64,000 bases of DNA from Methylopumilus universalis (lineage in GTDB: Bacteria; Pseudomonadota; Gammaproteobacteria; Burkholderiales; Methylophilaceae): the NCBI RefSeq assembly GCF_006363895.1, contig NZ_CP040953.1; one strand, given 5' to 3'. Positions within the stretch are counted from its first letter, which is position 1, and each line of letters starts with the position of its first letter. The notes below the pieces were generated by a model. That model ran no database searches. It saw only the letters and a list, made by a program, of their open reading frames with translations, and had not been told where the DNA came from. The translations under genes and the position numbers were made by a program. This document shows, piece by piece, positions 53,914-62,758 of the stretch.

Positions 53914-54282
53914 ATGATTCAAATGCAGTCAAGATTAGAAATTGCTGACAATACTGGCGCACGCTCAGTAATGTGCATTAAGGTATTGGGCGGCTCAAAA
54001 CGACGTTATGCAAGTATTGGTGACATCATCAAAGTAAGTATTAAAGACGCAGCTCCTAGAGGCAGAGTCAAAAAAGGAGAGGTTTATACCGCAGTTGTTG
54101 TGAGAACAGCAAAAGGCGTTAGAAGACCAGACGGGTCTTTAATTAAATTTGATGCAAATGCCGCCGTTCTTTTAAACGCTAAATTAGAACCTATTGGAAC
54201 ACGTATTTTTGGACCTGTAACTCGCGAATTGAGAACAGAACGGTTCATGAAGATCGTTTCATTAGCACCAGAAGTTTTATAG
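53914..54282 (+). CDS. rplN: 50S ribosomal protein L14
   Basis: Part of the subunit interface and binding site for the silencing factor RsfS. It has 122 residues. MIQMQSRLEIADNTGARSVMCIKVLGG is conserved, with core DNTGAR. First gene of the spc operon behind its own promoter, with TTGGAG as ribosome-binding site. Confidence 0.98.
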   Translation: MIQMQSRLEIADNTGARSVMCIKVLGGSKRRYASIGDIIKVSIKDAAPRGRVKKGEVYTAVVVRTAKGVRRPDGSLIKFDANAAVLLNAKLEPIGTRIFGPVTRELRTERFMKIVSLAPEVL

Positions 54283-54292
54283 GAGCATACGG

Positions 54293-54610
54293 ATGAACAA
54301 AATTCGTAAAGGTGACAAAGTCATTTTAAATACAGGTAAAGACAAAGGTAAACAAGGTGTTGTTTTAAGCGTACTTAAAACAGGACATGTTGTGGTTGAA
54401 GGTTTGAATATGGTAAAAAAACACACCAAACCGAATCCTGCAAAAAATATTCAAGGTGGAATCGTAGGTAAAGAAATGCCACTTAATATTTCTAATGTTG
54501 CTTTACTTAATAACTTGACTCAAAAAGCTGACAGAGTCGGAATTAAAAAATTAGATGATGGAAAAAAAATCCGTGTTTTCAAATCAAACAACGAAGCAGT
54601 TGACGCATAG
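54293..54610 (+). CDS. rplX: 50S ribosomal protein L24
   Basis: Assembly initiator of the 50S subunit. It has 105 residues with an N-terminal KOW motif (RKGDKVILNTGKDKGKQGVV). The middle MVKKHTKPNP is typical. Ten bases separate it from rplN. Confidence 0.97.
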   Translation: MNKIRKGDKVILNTGKDKGKQGVVLSVLKTGHVVVEGLNMVKKHTKPNPAKNIQGGIVGKEMPLNISNVALLNNLTQKADRVGIKKLDDGKKIRVFKSNNEAVDA

Positions 54611-54618
54611 GAAAAGAA

Positions 54619-55158
54619 ATGGCTCGATTAAAAGAATTTTATAAAACAGAAGTTATTAAAAAAATGACTGAACAATTTGGTTACTCATCACCAATGCAAG
54701 TCCCTAGAATTGAAAAAATTACTTTAAATATGGGTGTGGGTGAAGCGGTAGCTGACAAAAAGATCATGGAACATGCTGTAGGCGACATGGAAAAAATTGC
54801 TGGTCAAAAAGCTATTGTCACAAAAGCTAAAAAATCAGTGGCAGCATTTAAGATTCGTGACGATTATCCAGTAGGTTGCAAAGTAACTCTTCGAAGAGAT
54901 CGTATGTATGAATTCTTAGATCGACTTGTTACAGTTGCTATTCCTCGAATTAGAGACTTTAGAGGCATTTCTGCTAGATCATTTGATGGTCGTGGGAATT
55001 ACAACATGGGTGTTAAAGAGCAGATTATTTTTCCTGAAATTGAATACGATAAAATCGACGCATTAAGAGGGATGAATATCACAATTACAACGACAGCTAA
55101 AACTGACGAAGAAGCAAAAGCATTGTTATCTGCGTTCAGTTTTCCATTTAGAAACTAG
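54619..55158 (+). CDS. rplE: 50S ribosomal protein L5
   Basis: Binds 5S rRNA and contacts P-site tRNA. It has 179 residues. MQVPRIEKITLNMGVGEA and GRGNYNMGVKEQIIFPEIEYDKID are typical blocks. In E. coli, S8 represses the spc operon by binding near the rplE start; no matching site was confirmed here. Confidence 0.98.
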   Translation: MARLKEFYKTEVIKKMTEQFGYSSPMQVPRIEKITLNMGVGEAVADKKIMEHAVGDMEKIAGQKAIVTKAKKSVAAFKIRDDYPVGCKVTLRRDRMYEFLDRLVTVAIPRIRDFRGISARSFDGRGNYNMGVKEQIIFPEIEYDKIDALRGMNITITTTAKTDEEAKALLSAFSFPFRN

Positions 55159-55167
55159 GTTTAGACT

Positions 55168-55473
55168 ATGGCTAAAATGTGCATGATAGAACGTGAGTTA
55201 AAACGACGCAATATGGTTGAAAAATTTAAGACCAAACGTGCTGCTTTAAATCAAATTATTTCAGATATAAACGCATCTTCAGAGCAAAAACAAGAAGCGA
55301 GACAGAAATTACAAAGTTTACCCCGCAATTCAAGTCCAGTTAGATTAAGAAATCGTTGTTCTCTAACAGGACGTCCAAGAGGCGTCTACAGTAAGTTCGG
55401 GATTGGTCGAAGTAAATTAAGAGATTTAATGATGCGAGGCGAAGTGCCTGGCGTGATTAAAGCAAGTTGGTAA
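55168..55473 (+). CDS. rpsN: 30S ribosomal protein S14
   Basis: 30S head protein. It has 101 residues, the long zinc-free form: the CxxC pairs of the short form are missing, and only single cysteines remain (for example in RNRCSLTGRPRG). FGIGRSKLRDLMMRGEVPGVIKASW is the standard C-terminus. Confidence 0.97.
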   Translation: MAKMCMIERELKRRNMVEKFKTKRAALNQIISDINASSEQKQEARQKLQSLPRNSSPVRLRNRCSLTGRPRGVYSKFGIGRSKLRDLMMRGEVPGVIKASW

Positions 55474-55488
55474 TAGGAGAAAAATAAT

Positions 55489-55884
55489 ATGAGTATGAGC
55501 GATCCAGTTGCCGATATGCTAACCAGAATTAGGAATGGTCAAGGTACTAATAAAGTATCTATCACCATGCCTGCATCTAAATTAAAAAAAGCTATCGCAC
55601 ATGTTTTAAAAGATGAAGGCTACATTGAGAATTTTGCTGAACACGAAGTTCAAGGCAAGCCAGTATTAAATATTGAACTCAAATATTATGCCGGCAGACC
55701 TGTTATTGAAAAAATTGAAAGAGTTAGTAAGCCAGGTTTACGAGTTTATAAAGCAAGCCAAAGCATTCCAGAAGTTATGAATGGTCTTGGTGTTGCAATC
55801 GTATCGACGTCTAAGGGAGTTATGACAGATAGAAAAGCAAAAGCTGCAGGTATTGGCGGCGAAGTGCTTTGCTATGTGGCTTAA
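55489..55884 (+). CDS. rpsH: 30S ribosomal protein S8
   Basis: Central-domain organiser of the 30S subunit, repressor of the spc operon in E. coli. It has 131 residues. MSMSDPVADMLTRIRNGQ starts it; the second Met (55495) is an equally plausible start. VSTSKGVMTDRKAKAAGIGGEVLCYVA is the typical C-terminus, with core STSKGVMTD. Confidence 0.97.
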   Translation: MSMSDPVADMLTRIRNGQGTNKVSITMPASKLKKAIAHVLKDEGYIENFAEHEVQGKPVLNIELKYYAGRPVIEKIERVSKPGLRVYKASQSIPEVMNGLGVAIVSTSKGVMTDRKAKAAGIGGEVLCYVA

Positions 55885-55895
55885 GGAGAGAATAT

Positions 55896-56429
55896 ATGTC
55901 ACGTATAGCTAACGCACCCGTAGCGATTCCTCCTAAAGTAGAGGTTTCAATTAATGATTTAAATATTTCAATTAGTGGACCGATGGGAAAATTAAATCAG
56001 TTCATTACACCTAACGTTAAATTAAATAATGATGGCCAAGCAATTACATTTGCAGCAGCTGATGAATCTCAGCAAGCAAACGCAATGGCTGGCACTATGC
56101 GAGCTCTTGTTGCAAACATGATGAAAGGTGTTTCTGAAGGATTTGTAAGAAAACTAACTTTAATTGGTGTTGGATATAAAGCTCAAGCGCAAGGTGCAAA
56201 TCTTAATCTTGACTTAGGTTTTTCACATCCTGTGAATTACAAAATGCCTGAAGGCGTTAAAGTTGAAACACCAAGTCAAACTGAAATTATTTTAAAAGGT
56301 TCTGATAAGCAATTAATAGGTCAAGTTGCTGCTCAAATTAGAGCGTATCGACCTCCAGAGCCATATAAAGGTAAGGGCGTTCGTTATTCAGATGAGAACG
56401 TAATTATCAAAGAAACTAAGAAAAAATAA
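55896..56429 (+). CDS. rplF: 50S ribosomal protein L6
   Basis: Sits at the factor-binding site below the stalk. It has 177 residues from the ATG at 55896 (MSRIANAPVAIP), behind an AAGGAGAG; a longer in-frame reading overlaps rpsH and is rejected. Two homologous domains end with YRPPEPYKGKGVRY. Confidence 0.97.
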   Translation: MSRIANAPVAIPPKVEVSINDLNISISGPMGKLNQFITPNVKLNNDGQAITFAAADESQQANAMAGTMRALVANMMKGVSEGFVRKLTLIGVGYKAQAQGANLNLDLGFSHPVNYKMPEGVKVETPSQTEIILKGSDKQLIGQVAAQIRAYRPPEPYKGKGVRYSDENVIIKETKKK

Positions 56430-56439
56430 AGGTTGAGAT

Positions 56440-56793
56440 ATGTATAATACAAACCCCCGTTTACGTCGCGCTAAAAAGACAAGAGCAAAAATCGCTGAAC
56501 TTCAAGTGACAAGACTAAGCGTTCACAGAACGAACACAAACATTTATGCGCAAATCATAAGCGCTGGTGAGAATAAAGTTTTAGCAAGCGCCTCTTCTCT
56601 TGAAGCGGATATTAAAAAAACTTTAAAGAATGGCGGCAATATTGAGGCAGCTGCTCAAATTGGCAAACGCATTGCTGAAAAAGCAAAAAAAATCGGAATT
56701 ACAAATGTAGCATTTGATAGGTCAGGTTATCGCTATCACGGCAGAGTTAAAGCTTTAGCAGATGCTGCTAGAGAAAACGGCTTGTCTTTCTAA
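56440..56793 (+). CDS. rplR: 50S ribosomal protein L18
   Basis: Binds 5S rRNA in the central protuberance. It has 117 residues. LSVHRTNTNIYAQII and FDRSGYRYHGRVKALADAARENGLSF are conserved (core DRSGYRYHGRV). Ten bases after rplF. Confidence 0.97.
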   Translation: MYNTNPRLRRAKKTRAKIAELQVTRLSVHRTNTNIYAQIISAGENKVLASASSLEADIKKTLKNGGNIEAAAQIGKRIAEKAKKIGITNVAFDRSGYRYHGRVKALADAARENGLSF

Positions 56794-56818
56794 CCCAATA
56801 ATTTAAATAGGTCAAAAC

Positions 56819-57331
56819 ATGGCAAAAGATTTAGAAAATCAACAAACGCAAACAGACGGTCTAAGAGAAAAAATGATTGCTGTAAACCGAGTTACTAAAG
56901 TAGTTAAGGGCGGTCGAATCATGAGCTTTGCTGCGTTAACTGTTGTTGGTGATGGAGACGGTTCAGTTGGTATGGGAAAAGGTAAAGCAAGAGAAGTGCC
57001 TGTGGCAGTTCAAAAAGCAATGGACGAAGCTAGAAGAGGTATGCTCAAAGTAAAACTTAACAATGGTACTTTGCAACATGCAGTAATGGGTGAGCACGGC
57101 GCTGCAAAAGTATTCATTCAGCCTGCTTCCGAAGGTACTGGGATTATTGCTGGTGGTGCTATGCGAGCAATTTTCGAGGTAATGGGCATTACTAATGTTC
57201 TAGCAAAATGTATTGGTTCAACAAATCCTTATAATGTTGTAAGAGCAACATTGAATGGACTTGAGTCAATGAATACACCGGCTGAAATTGCTGCTAAACG
57301 CGGTAAATCAGTAGAAGAAATTAGAGGCTAA
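56819..57331 (+). CDS. rpsE: 30S ribosomal protein S5
   Basis: mRNA-entry and fidelity protein. It has 170 residues. RVTKVVKGGRIMSFAALTVVGDGDG covers the loop where spectinomycin-resistance changes occur, and it looks wild type. VGMGKGKAREVPVAVQKA follows. Confidence 0.97.
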   Translation: MAKDLENQQTQTDGLREKMIAVNRVTKVVKGGRIMSFAALTVVGDGDGSVGMGKGKAREVPVAVQKAMDEARRGMLKVKLNNGTLQHAVMGEHGAAKVFIQPASEGTGIIAGGAMRAIFEVMGITNVLAKCIGSTNPYNVVRATLNGLESMNTPAEIAAKRGKSVEEIRG

Positions 57332-57335
57332 TTAA

Positions 57336-57539
57336 ATGGCAAAAACAAAAAAAGAAATTACAGCGGGTTTAAAAGTTACATTAATTAAAAGTTTGATTGG
57401 CAGAACTGAACCTCATCGCGCAACGGTGAAAGGACTAGGTCTTAGAAGAATACATCATACAGTTGAGTTGCAAGACACTCCTGCGATTCGAGGCATGATC
57501 AATGCAGTTAATTACTTACTTAAAGTCGAAAAGATATAA
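57336..57539 (+). CDS. rpmD: 50S ribosomal protein L30
   Basis: Small 50S protein. It has 67 residues, slightly longer than the roughly 60 usual, because of a basic N-terminal extension (MAKTKKEITAG). LIKSLIGRTEPHRATVKGLGLRRIHHTVE is the conserved part (core KGLGLRRIH). Four bases after rpsE. Confidence 0.95.
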   Translation: MAKTKKEITAGLKVTLIKSLIGRTEPHRATVKGLGLRRIHHTVELQDTPAIRGMINAVNYLLKVEKI

Positions 57540-57548
57540 AGAGAAATT

Positions 57549-57986
57549 ATGAAACTAAATACATTAAAACCAGCAGTTGGTTCTAAAAAAGTAGCAAGAC
57601 GTGTTGGCCGAGGTATTGGTTCCGGTCTTGGAAAAACGGCTGGACGCGGACACAAAGGACAAAAATCTAGAGCTGGTGGATTCCATAAAGTTGGTTTTGA
57701 AGGCGGTCAAATGCCGATTCAAAGACGTCTTCCAAAACGCGGATTTAAATCATTAACTCATAAATTAACTGCTCGCGTTAGGACAAATGAGCTTAATTTA
57801 GTTGAGTCAGACAATATTGATTTGCTCGTACTAAAAGCGGCAAAATTAATTTCTGATAATGCAAAGACAGCAAAAGTATATTTGTCTGGCGAAGTGAAAA
57901 GAAAATTAACAATCCAAGGTTTATTGCTAACTAAGGGCGCTCGAGCTGCTATTGAAGCGGCAGGCGGAAAAGTAGTAGAAGTTTGA
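57549..57986 (+). CDS. rplO: 50S ribosomal protein L15
   Basis: Late-assembly 50S protein. It has 145 residues. RRVGRGIGSGLGKTAGRGHKGQKSR is the Gly/Arg-rich rRNA-binding part (core GSGLGKTAGRGHKG). Ten bases separate it from secY. Confidence 0.97.
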   Translation: MKLNTLKPAVGSKKVARRVGRGIGSGLGKTAGRGHKGQKSRAGGFHKVGFEGGQMPIQRRLPKRGFKSLTHKLTARVRTNELNLVESDNIDLLVLKAAKLISDNAKTAKVYLSGEVKRKLTIQGLLLTKGARAAIEAAGGKVVEV

Positions 57987-57996
57987 GAACTTAATT

Positions 57997-59319
57997 TTGG
58001 CTCAAGATAATTTATTAGGTGCTTTAGGTAAGACAAGCGAATTAAAAAATCGCATATTGTTTGTTTTAGGTGCCATTATTGTTTTTAGGCTTGGCGCGCA
58101 TATTCCAGTTCCTGGGATTGATCCGCTTGAGCTTAAAAAATTATTTGATTCACAAAGCGGTGGCATTTTGGGAATGTTTAATATGTTCTCGGGTGGCGCG
58201 CTAAGTAGATTTACTTTATTTGCATTAGGGATCATGCCTTATATTTCAGCATCGATCATCATGCAATTATTAACTGTAGTTTCGCCTCAGCTTGAACAGT
58301 TAAAAAAAGAAGGCGAAGCAGGTAGAAGATTAATAACAAAATATACGAGATATGGCACAGTAATTTTGGCCGCATTTCAGGCGCTTGGCATTTCAATTGC
58401 GCTGGAGTCTCAACCGGGTTTGGTAGTTGATCCCGGGTTAGCTTTTAGACTTACAACAGTTGTAACTTTAGTTAGTGGAACAATGTTCCTAATGTGGTTG
58501 GGAGAGCAAATTACTGAAAGAGGTATTGGTAACGGAATCTCAATTATTATTTTCTCAGGCATTGTGGCTGGACTGCCTCACGCATTGGGAAGCACACTTG
58601 AACTAGCTAGAACGGGTGCATTTTCAATCCCGTTAGTTTTCTTCTTGTTTGCGGCAACTATTTTAGTGACAGCACTGGTCGTTTTTGTTGAAAGAGGCCA
58701 GAGAAAAATTACTGTTAACTATGCGAAAAGACAAGTTGGCAATAAATTATACGGAGGTCAAACCTCTCATTTGCCTTTAAAACTTAATATGGCGGGTGTA
58801 ATCCCACCAATTTTTGCATCAAGCATTATTTTATTTCCAGCGACTTTAGCTGGTTGGTTTGGATCTAGTGAAAAAATGTTGTGGCTTAAGGATATTGGAG
58901 CTGCGATTTCACCAGGACAGCCGATTTATATTTTTCTATTCGCATTAGCGATAGTGTTTTTCTGCTTTTTTTATACCGCTTTGGTTTTTAATCCAAAGGA
59001 AACAGCAGATAATTTGAAAAAAGGCGGTGCGTTTGTTCCTGGCATCAGACCGGGAGAACAAACTGCAAAATATATCGACCAAATTATGGGTAGATTAACT
59101 TTAGTAGGTGCTGTGTATATAACGCTTGTATGTTTATTGCCTGAGTTTTTAATACTTAAGTTTAATGTTCCTTTTTATTTTGGAGGTACATCGTTATTAA
59201 TTATTGTAGTGGTAACGATGGATTTTATGACCCAGGTTCAGTCTCATCTGATGTCATATCAGTATGAGGGATTACTTAAGAAAGCTAACTTTAAAGGTGG
59301 CGCTAATGCGCTTAGATAG
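57997..59319 (+). CDS. secY: preprotein translocase subunit SecY
   Basis: Channel-forming membrane protein of the Sec translocon. It has 440 residues and ten membrane helices. The plug-region sequence GGILGMFNMFSGGALSRFTLFALGIMPYISASI (key part FSGGAL) and the cytoplasmic loop RGQRKITVNYAKRQVG are typical. The start is TTG (MAQDN); no ATG is available near the conserved N-terminus. It is transcribed with the spc operon and partners SecE encoded at 32423. Confidence 0.97.
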   Translation: MAQDNLLGALGKTSELKNRILFVLGAIIVFRLGAHIPVPGIDPLELKKLFDSQSGGILGMFNMFSGGALSRFTLFALGIMPYISASIIMQLLTVVSPQLEQLKKEGEAGRRLITKYTRYGTVILAAFQALGISIALESQPGLVVDPGLAFRLTTVVTLVSGTMFLMWLGEQITERGIGNGISIIIFSGIVAGLPHALGSTLELARTGAFSIPLVFFLFAATILVTALVVFVERGQRKITVNYAKRQVGNKLYGGQTSHLPLKLNMAGVIPPIFASSIILFPATLAGWFGSSEKMLWLKDIGAAISPGQPIYIFLFALAIVFFCFFYTALVFNPKETADNLKKGGAFVPGIRPGEQTAKYIDQIMGRLTLVGAVYITLVCLLPEFLILKFNVPFYFGGTSLLIIVVVTMDFMTQVQSHLMSYQYEGLLKKANFKGGANALR

Positions 59320-59329
59320 CCTTTAATTA

Positions 59330-59548
59330 ATGGCAAAAGAAGACACAATTGAAATGCAGGGGGAGATTATAGAAAATCTTCCAAATGCAACTTTTAGAGT
59401 TAAGTTGGAAAATGACCATGTTGTATTGGGTTATATTTCAGGAAAAATGCGTATGAATTATATTCGTATTCTTCCAGGAGATAAGGTGACAGTTGAAATG
59501 ACGCCTTATGATTTAACCAGAGCAAGAATTACGTTCAGGGTTAAATAA
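59330..59548 (+). CDS. infA: translation initiation factor IF-1
   Basis: OB-fold factor that blocks the A site during initiation. It has 72 residues. MAKEDTIEMQGEIIENLPNATFRVKLEN and HVVLGYISGKMRMNYIRILPGDKV cover the whole fold (core GKMRMNYIRI). Its place between secY and rpmJ is common in betaproteobacteria, unlike in E. coli. Confidence 0.97.
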   Translation: MAKEDTIEMQGEIIENLPNATFRVKLENDHVVLGYISGKMRMNYIRILPGDKVTVEMTPYDLTRARITFRVK

Positions 59549-59581
59549 GTAATATTTAATTAAAATTTAAGAGGTATAAAA

Positions 59582-59695
59582 ATGAGAGTTCGCGCATCCG
59601 TAAAAACATTATGCCGAAACTGTAAAGTTGTCAGAAGAAGAGGTGTTGTGAGAGTAATTTGCTCAGATCCTCGACATAAGCAACGACAAGGATAA
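59582..59695 (+). CDS. rpmJ: 50S ribosomal protein L36
   Basis: The smallest ribosomal protein, 37 residues, starting MRVRASVKTLCRNCKVVRRRG. The zinc-binding set is complete: C11, C14, C27 and H32, so this is the zinc-containing form. An AAGAGGT precedes the ATG. It is shorter than most gene-length cut-offs and easily missed. Confidence 0.97.
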   Translation: MRVRASVKTLCRNCKVVRRRGVVRVICSDPRHKQRQG

Positions 59696-59709
59696 GGGTG
59701 GGTTGTTAA

Positions 59710-59738
59710 TTGTTAAAAATTCAACAACCTGTTAAAAT
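59710..59738 (+). promoter_or_regulatory. promoter of the alpha operon (rpsM-rplQ)
   Basis: TTGTTA (59710-59715) and TAAAAT (59733-59738) are 17 bases apart in the 87-base gap before rpsM. GTTGTT (59702-59707) and AACAAC (59723-59728) form an imperfect inverted repeat across the promoter. Readthrough from the spc operon is also likely. Confidence 0.55.
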
Positions 59739-59782
59739 ATAAGGCTTTTTATTTAATTTGCCATTTTTTTTTGGAGTAAGTT

Positions 59783-60145
59783 ATGGCTCGTATTGCTGGG
59801 GTGAATGTACCCGATCATCAACATGCAGAAATTGCTTTAACAGCGATTTATGGCGTTGGAAGAAACACCGCAAAGAAGATCTGTATTGCGGCAGGAATCA
59901 TTGCGACTGCTAAATTAAAAGATTTGAACGATGCTGACGTGGAAAAGCTTCGTGATCAAGTTGCAAAAATTAAGGTTGAGGGTGACTTACGAAGAGAAGT
60001 CACAATGAACATTAAACGTTTGATGGATCTTAGCTGTTACCGAGGTGTAAGACATAGAAGAGGTCTTCCAGTAAGAGGCCAAAGAACTAAAACGAATGCA
60101 AGAACAAGAAAAGGCCCTGTTAAAGCAATTAAACAGGCTAAATAA
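59783..60145 (+). CDS. rpsM: 30S ribosomal protein S13
   Basis: 30S head protein bridging to L5 and tRNA. It has 120 residues. MARIAGVNVPDHQHAEIALTAIYGVG and CYRGVRHRRGLPVRGQRTKTNARTRKGP are typical (core RGLPVRGQRTKTNAR). A TTGGAG ribosome-binding site precedes it. Confidence 0.98.
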   Translation: MARIAGVNVPDHQHAEIALTAIYGVGRNTAKKICIAAGIIATAKLKDLNDADVEKLRDQVAKIKVEGDLRREVTMNIKRLMDLSCYRGVRHRRGLPVRGQRTKTNARTRKGPVKAIKQAK

Positions 60146-60166
60146 AAGAAGGTTTAAGGATTATTT

Positions 60167-60559
60167 ATGGCAACAAAAGCTAATGTTCGTGTAAAAAAGA
60201 AAGTTAAGAAAAATGTAGCAGAAGGTATTGCTCATATTCATGCATCTTTCAATAACACAATCATCACAATTACAGACAGACAAGGTAATGCATTATCTTG
60301 GGCAACATCTGGCGGCGCTGGATTTAAAGGCTCGAGAAAAAGTACACCTTTTGCAGCGCAAGTTGCAGCTGAGGCAGCAGGTAAAGCGGCTCAAGAGTGT
60401 GGTGTAAAAAATCTTGAAGTAAAAATTAAAGGACCAGGCCCTGGAAGAGAGTCTGCAGTGCGTGCACTTAATGCTGCAGGATTTAAAATCACGAGCATTC
60501 AAGATGTAACGCCAGTGCCACACAATGGTTGCCGTCCACCTAAGAAAAGAAGAATTTAA
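60167..60559 (+). CDS. rpsK: 30S ribosomal protein S11
   Basis: 30S platform protein near the E-site mRNA. It has 130 residues. HASFNNTIITITDRQGNALSWATSG and the end PVPHNGCRPPKKRRI are conserved. 21 bases after rpsM. Confidence 0.98.
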   Translation: MATKANVRVKKKVKKNVAEGIAHIHASFNNTIITITDRQGNALSWATSGGAGFKGSRKSTPFAAQVAAEAAGKAAQECGVKNLEVKIKGPGPGRESAVRALNAAGFKITSIQDVTPVPHNGCRPPKKRRI

Positions 60560-60601
60560 TAAGTTGAGCATTGAATTGCTCATTGAAACAGGAGAGTTAT
60601 T

Positions 60602-61231
60602 TTGGCAAGAAACCTAGATCCTAAATGTCGTCAATGTAGAAGAGAAGGTGAAAAACTTTTTCTCAAAGGCGAGAAATGTTTTACTGACAAATGCGCTATT
60701 GAAAAGCGTAATTTTCCTCCTGGCCAACACGGACAAAGAAGAGCGAGCCGCTTATCAGATTACGGCGTTCAATTAAGAGAGAAACAAAAGCTCAGAAGAA
60801 TTTACGGAATATTAGAAGCACAGTTTAGAAGTTACTATGCTGAAGCGGATAGAAAAAAAGGCATTACTGGTGAAAATCTTCTACAGCTTTTAGAGTGCAG
60901 ATTAGATAACGTTGCATATCGCATGGGTATTGGTGCTTCACGAACAGAAGCAAGACAAATTGTCAGACATAACAGTCTTCTAGTAAACGGCCGAAGAGTA
61001 AACATTCCTTCCTATCAAGTTAAGCCAGGTGATGTTCTCTCAGTTGCAGAAGCATCTAAGCAACAATTAAGAATCAAAGGTTCAATTGAAGCTGCAGAGC
61101 AAAGAGGTTTTCCAGAGTGGATTGAAGTTGATGTAAAAGGTCTTAAGGGTACGTTTAAAAACAAACCACTACGCGATGATTTACCAGCAACAATTAATGA
61201 ATCACTCGTTGTTGAGCTCTATTCGAAATAA
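60602..61231 (+). CDS. rpsD: 30S ribosomal protein S4
   Basis: Primary assembly protein of the 30S body and repressor of the alpha operon in E. coli. It has 209 residues. C9, C12, C26 and C31 form the zinc-binding N-terminus, retained here. FPPGQHG and the S4 domain (LECRLDNVAYRMGIGASRTEARQ) follow. The start is TTG after CAGGAG. Confidence 0.97.
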   Translation: MARNLDPKCRQCRREGEKLFLKGEKCFTDKCAIEKRNFPPGQHGQRRASRLSDYGVQLREKQKLRRIYGILEAQFRSYYAEADRKKGITGENLLQLLECRLDNVAYRMGIGASRTEARQIVRHNSLLVNGRRVNIPSYQVKPGDVLSVAEASKQQLRIKGSIEAAEQRGFPEWIEVDVKGLKGTFKNKPLRDDLPATINESLVVELYSK

Positions 61232-61261
61232 TTAAATAAGAATTATTGATAAGGATACATA

Positions 61262-62248
61262 ATGCAAAATAGTCCTACAGAATATTTAAAACCAAGAATC
61301 GTAAATGTTGAAGTTATAAACCCGGTAAGAGCTCGAGTAACATTAGAGCCTATGGAAAGAGGCTTCGGCTTTACTTTAGGTAATGCATTGAGACGCGTTT
61401 TATTGTCATCAATTCCTGGCTTTGCAATTACTGAAGTAAAGATTGATGGTGTAGTTCATGAGTATTCAACTTTAGATGGCGTGCAAGAAGACGTGGTTGA
61501 TATTCTTTTGAATTTAAAAGGTGTTGCATTAAAACTTCATAATAAATCTGAGACAACGCTCACATTAAACAAAACTACCGAAGGTCCAGTGACAGCAGCT
61601 GATTTTGAAACAAATCACGATGCTGAAATTATCAATCCAAATCATTTAATTGCGCACCTTACAAAAGGTGGAAAATTAAATTTAGAAGTTAAAGTTGAAA
61701 TGGGTAGAGGATATCAACCAGTTCCAGCGAGAAGAAAATCAAATCAAGAAGATAAAACCCTAGGTTTTATTATGGTTGACGCTTCTTTTAGTCCGATCAA
61801 TAAAGTAAGTTATTTTGTTGAGAGCGCTCGTGTAGAACAAAGAACAGACTTAGATAAATTAATCATGGACGTTGAAACTAATGGCGTTATTGACGCTGAA
61901 CAAGCGATCAGAGATGCTGCGAGAATTTTAATGGGACAGCTTTCTGTATTTGCAAACTTAGAAAGTGCTTTAACTGAAGTTGAAGTGAAGCAAGCGCCCC
62001 AAGTTGACCCAGTCTTATTAAGACCTGTTGATGATTTAGAGCTCACAGTGAGATCAGCAAACTGTTTAAAAGCAGAAAATATCTATTACATTGGCGATTT
62101 AATTCAACGCAGTGAAAATGAGCTTTTAAAGGCCCCAAATCTTGGAAGGAAATCACTTAACGAGATTAAAGATGTTCTAGCTTCTAAAGGTCTAACTTTA
62201 GGAATGAAATTAGAGAATTGGCCTCCAGCAGGTTTAGAAAAAGCGTAA
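61262..62248 (+). CDS. rpoA: DNA-directed RNA polymerase subunit alpha
   Basis: Assembly platform of RNA polymerase. It has 328 residues. The N-terminal domain has RGFGFTLGNALRRVLLSSIPG. The C-terminal domain, from about residue 248, has NCLKAENIYYIGDLIQRSENELLKAPNLGRKSLNEIK (core PNLGRKSL), which contacts UP elements and activators. It starts with ATG and precedes rplQ by 32 bases. Confidence 0.98.
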   Translation: MQNSPTEYLKPRIVNVEVINPVRARVTLEPMERGFGFTLGNALRRVLLSSIPGFAITEVKIDGVVHEYSTLDGVQEDVVDILLNLKGVALKLHNKSETTLTLNKTTEGPVTAADFETNHDAEIINPNHLIAHLTKGGKLNLEVKVEMGRGYQPVPARRKSNQEDKTLGFIMVDASFSPINKVSYFVESARVEQRTDLDKLIMDVETNGVIDAEQAIRDAARILMGQLSVFANLESALTEVEVKQAPQVDPVLLRPVDDLELTVRSANCLKAENIYYIGDLIQRSENELLKAPNLGRKSLNEIKDVLASKGLTLGMKLENWPPAGLEKA

Positions 62249-62280
62249 TCATTAAATAAGAAAAATTTGAGGGTAAGAGT

Positions 62281-62688
62281 ATGCGTCACGCAAATGGTCA
62301 TAGAAAACTAAATAGAACGAGCAGTCATCGACAAGCAATGTTGAGAAATATGGCTACTTCTTTGTTAAAAAACGAGATTATTAAAACTACATTACCAAAA
62401 GCTAAAGAGCTTAGAAAAGTAGCCGAACCTCTTATTACATTAGCAAAAAATGCAACCTTATCTAATAGACGTCTAGCCTTTAGCCGTTTAAGAGATAGGG
62501 ACATTGTCACTAAGTTATTTGCAGAGCTAGGCCCGCGATATAACACAAGAAAAGGTGGCTATTTAAGAATATTGAAGTGTGGCTTCCGAGATGGGGATAA
62601 TGCGCCTATGGCTTTTGTTGAGCTTGTAGATAGGCCCATTGTTGAGGTTGCAACACCTGCTCCCAAAGAAGAGGCAGTAGCAGAATAA
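62281..62688 (+). CDS. rplQ: 50S ribosomal protein L17
   Basis: 50S protein near the tunnel exit. It has 135 residues. MRHANGHRKLNRTSSHRQAMLRNM is the conserved start (core KLNRTSSHRQAM). A short acidic tail (APKEEAVAE) follows the fold. It is the last gene of the ribosomal block. Confidence 0.98.
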   Translation: MRHANGHRKLNRTSSHRQAMLRNMATSLLKNEIIKTTLPKAKELRKVAEPLITLAKNATLSNRRLAFSRLRDRDIVTKLFAELGPRYNTRKGGYLRILKCGFRDGDNAPMAFVELVDRPIVEVATPAPKEEAVAE

Positions 62689-62706
62689 AGTATTATTAGA
62701 TAAATA

Positions 62707-62734
62707 AAAAAAGCCAGCTAATGCTGGCTTTTTT
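62707..62734. terminator. bidirectional intrinsic terminator between rplQ and rpmG
   Basis: AAAAAAGCCAGC (62707-62718) pairs perfectly with GCTGGCTTTTTT (62723-62734) around TAAT. With A and T runs on both sides it can stop transcription of rplQ on the plus strand and rpmG on the minus strand. Confidence 0.9.
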
Positions 62735-62758
62735 TATTGTCTTTGTTAAAGCTTAAAA

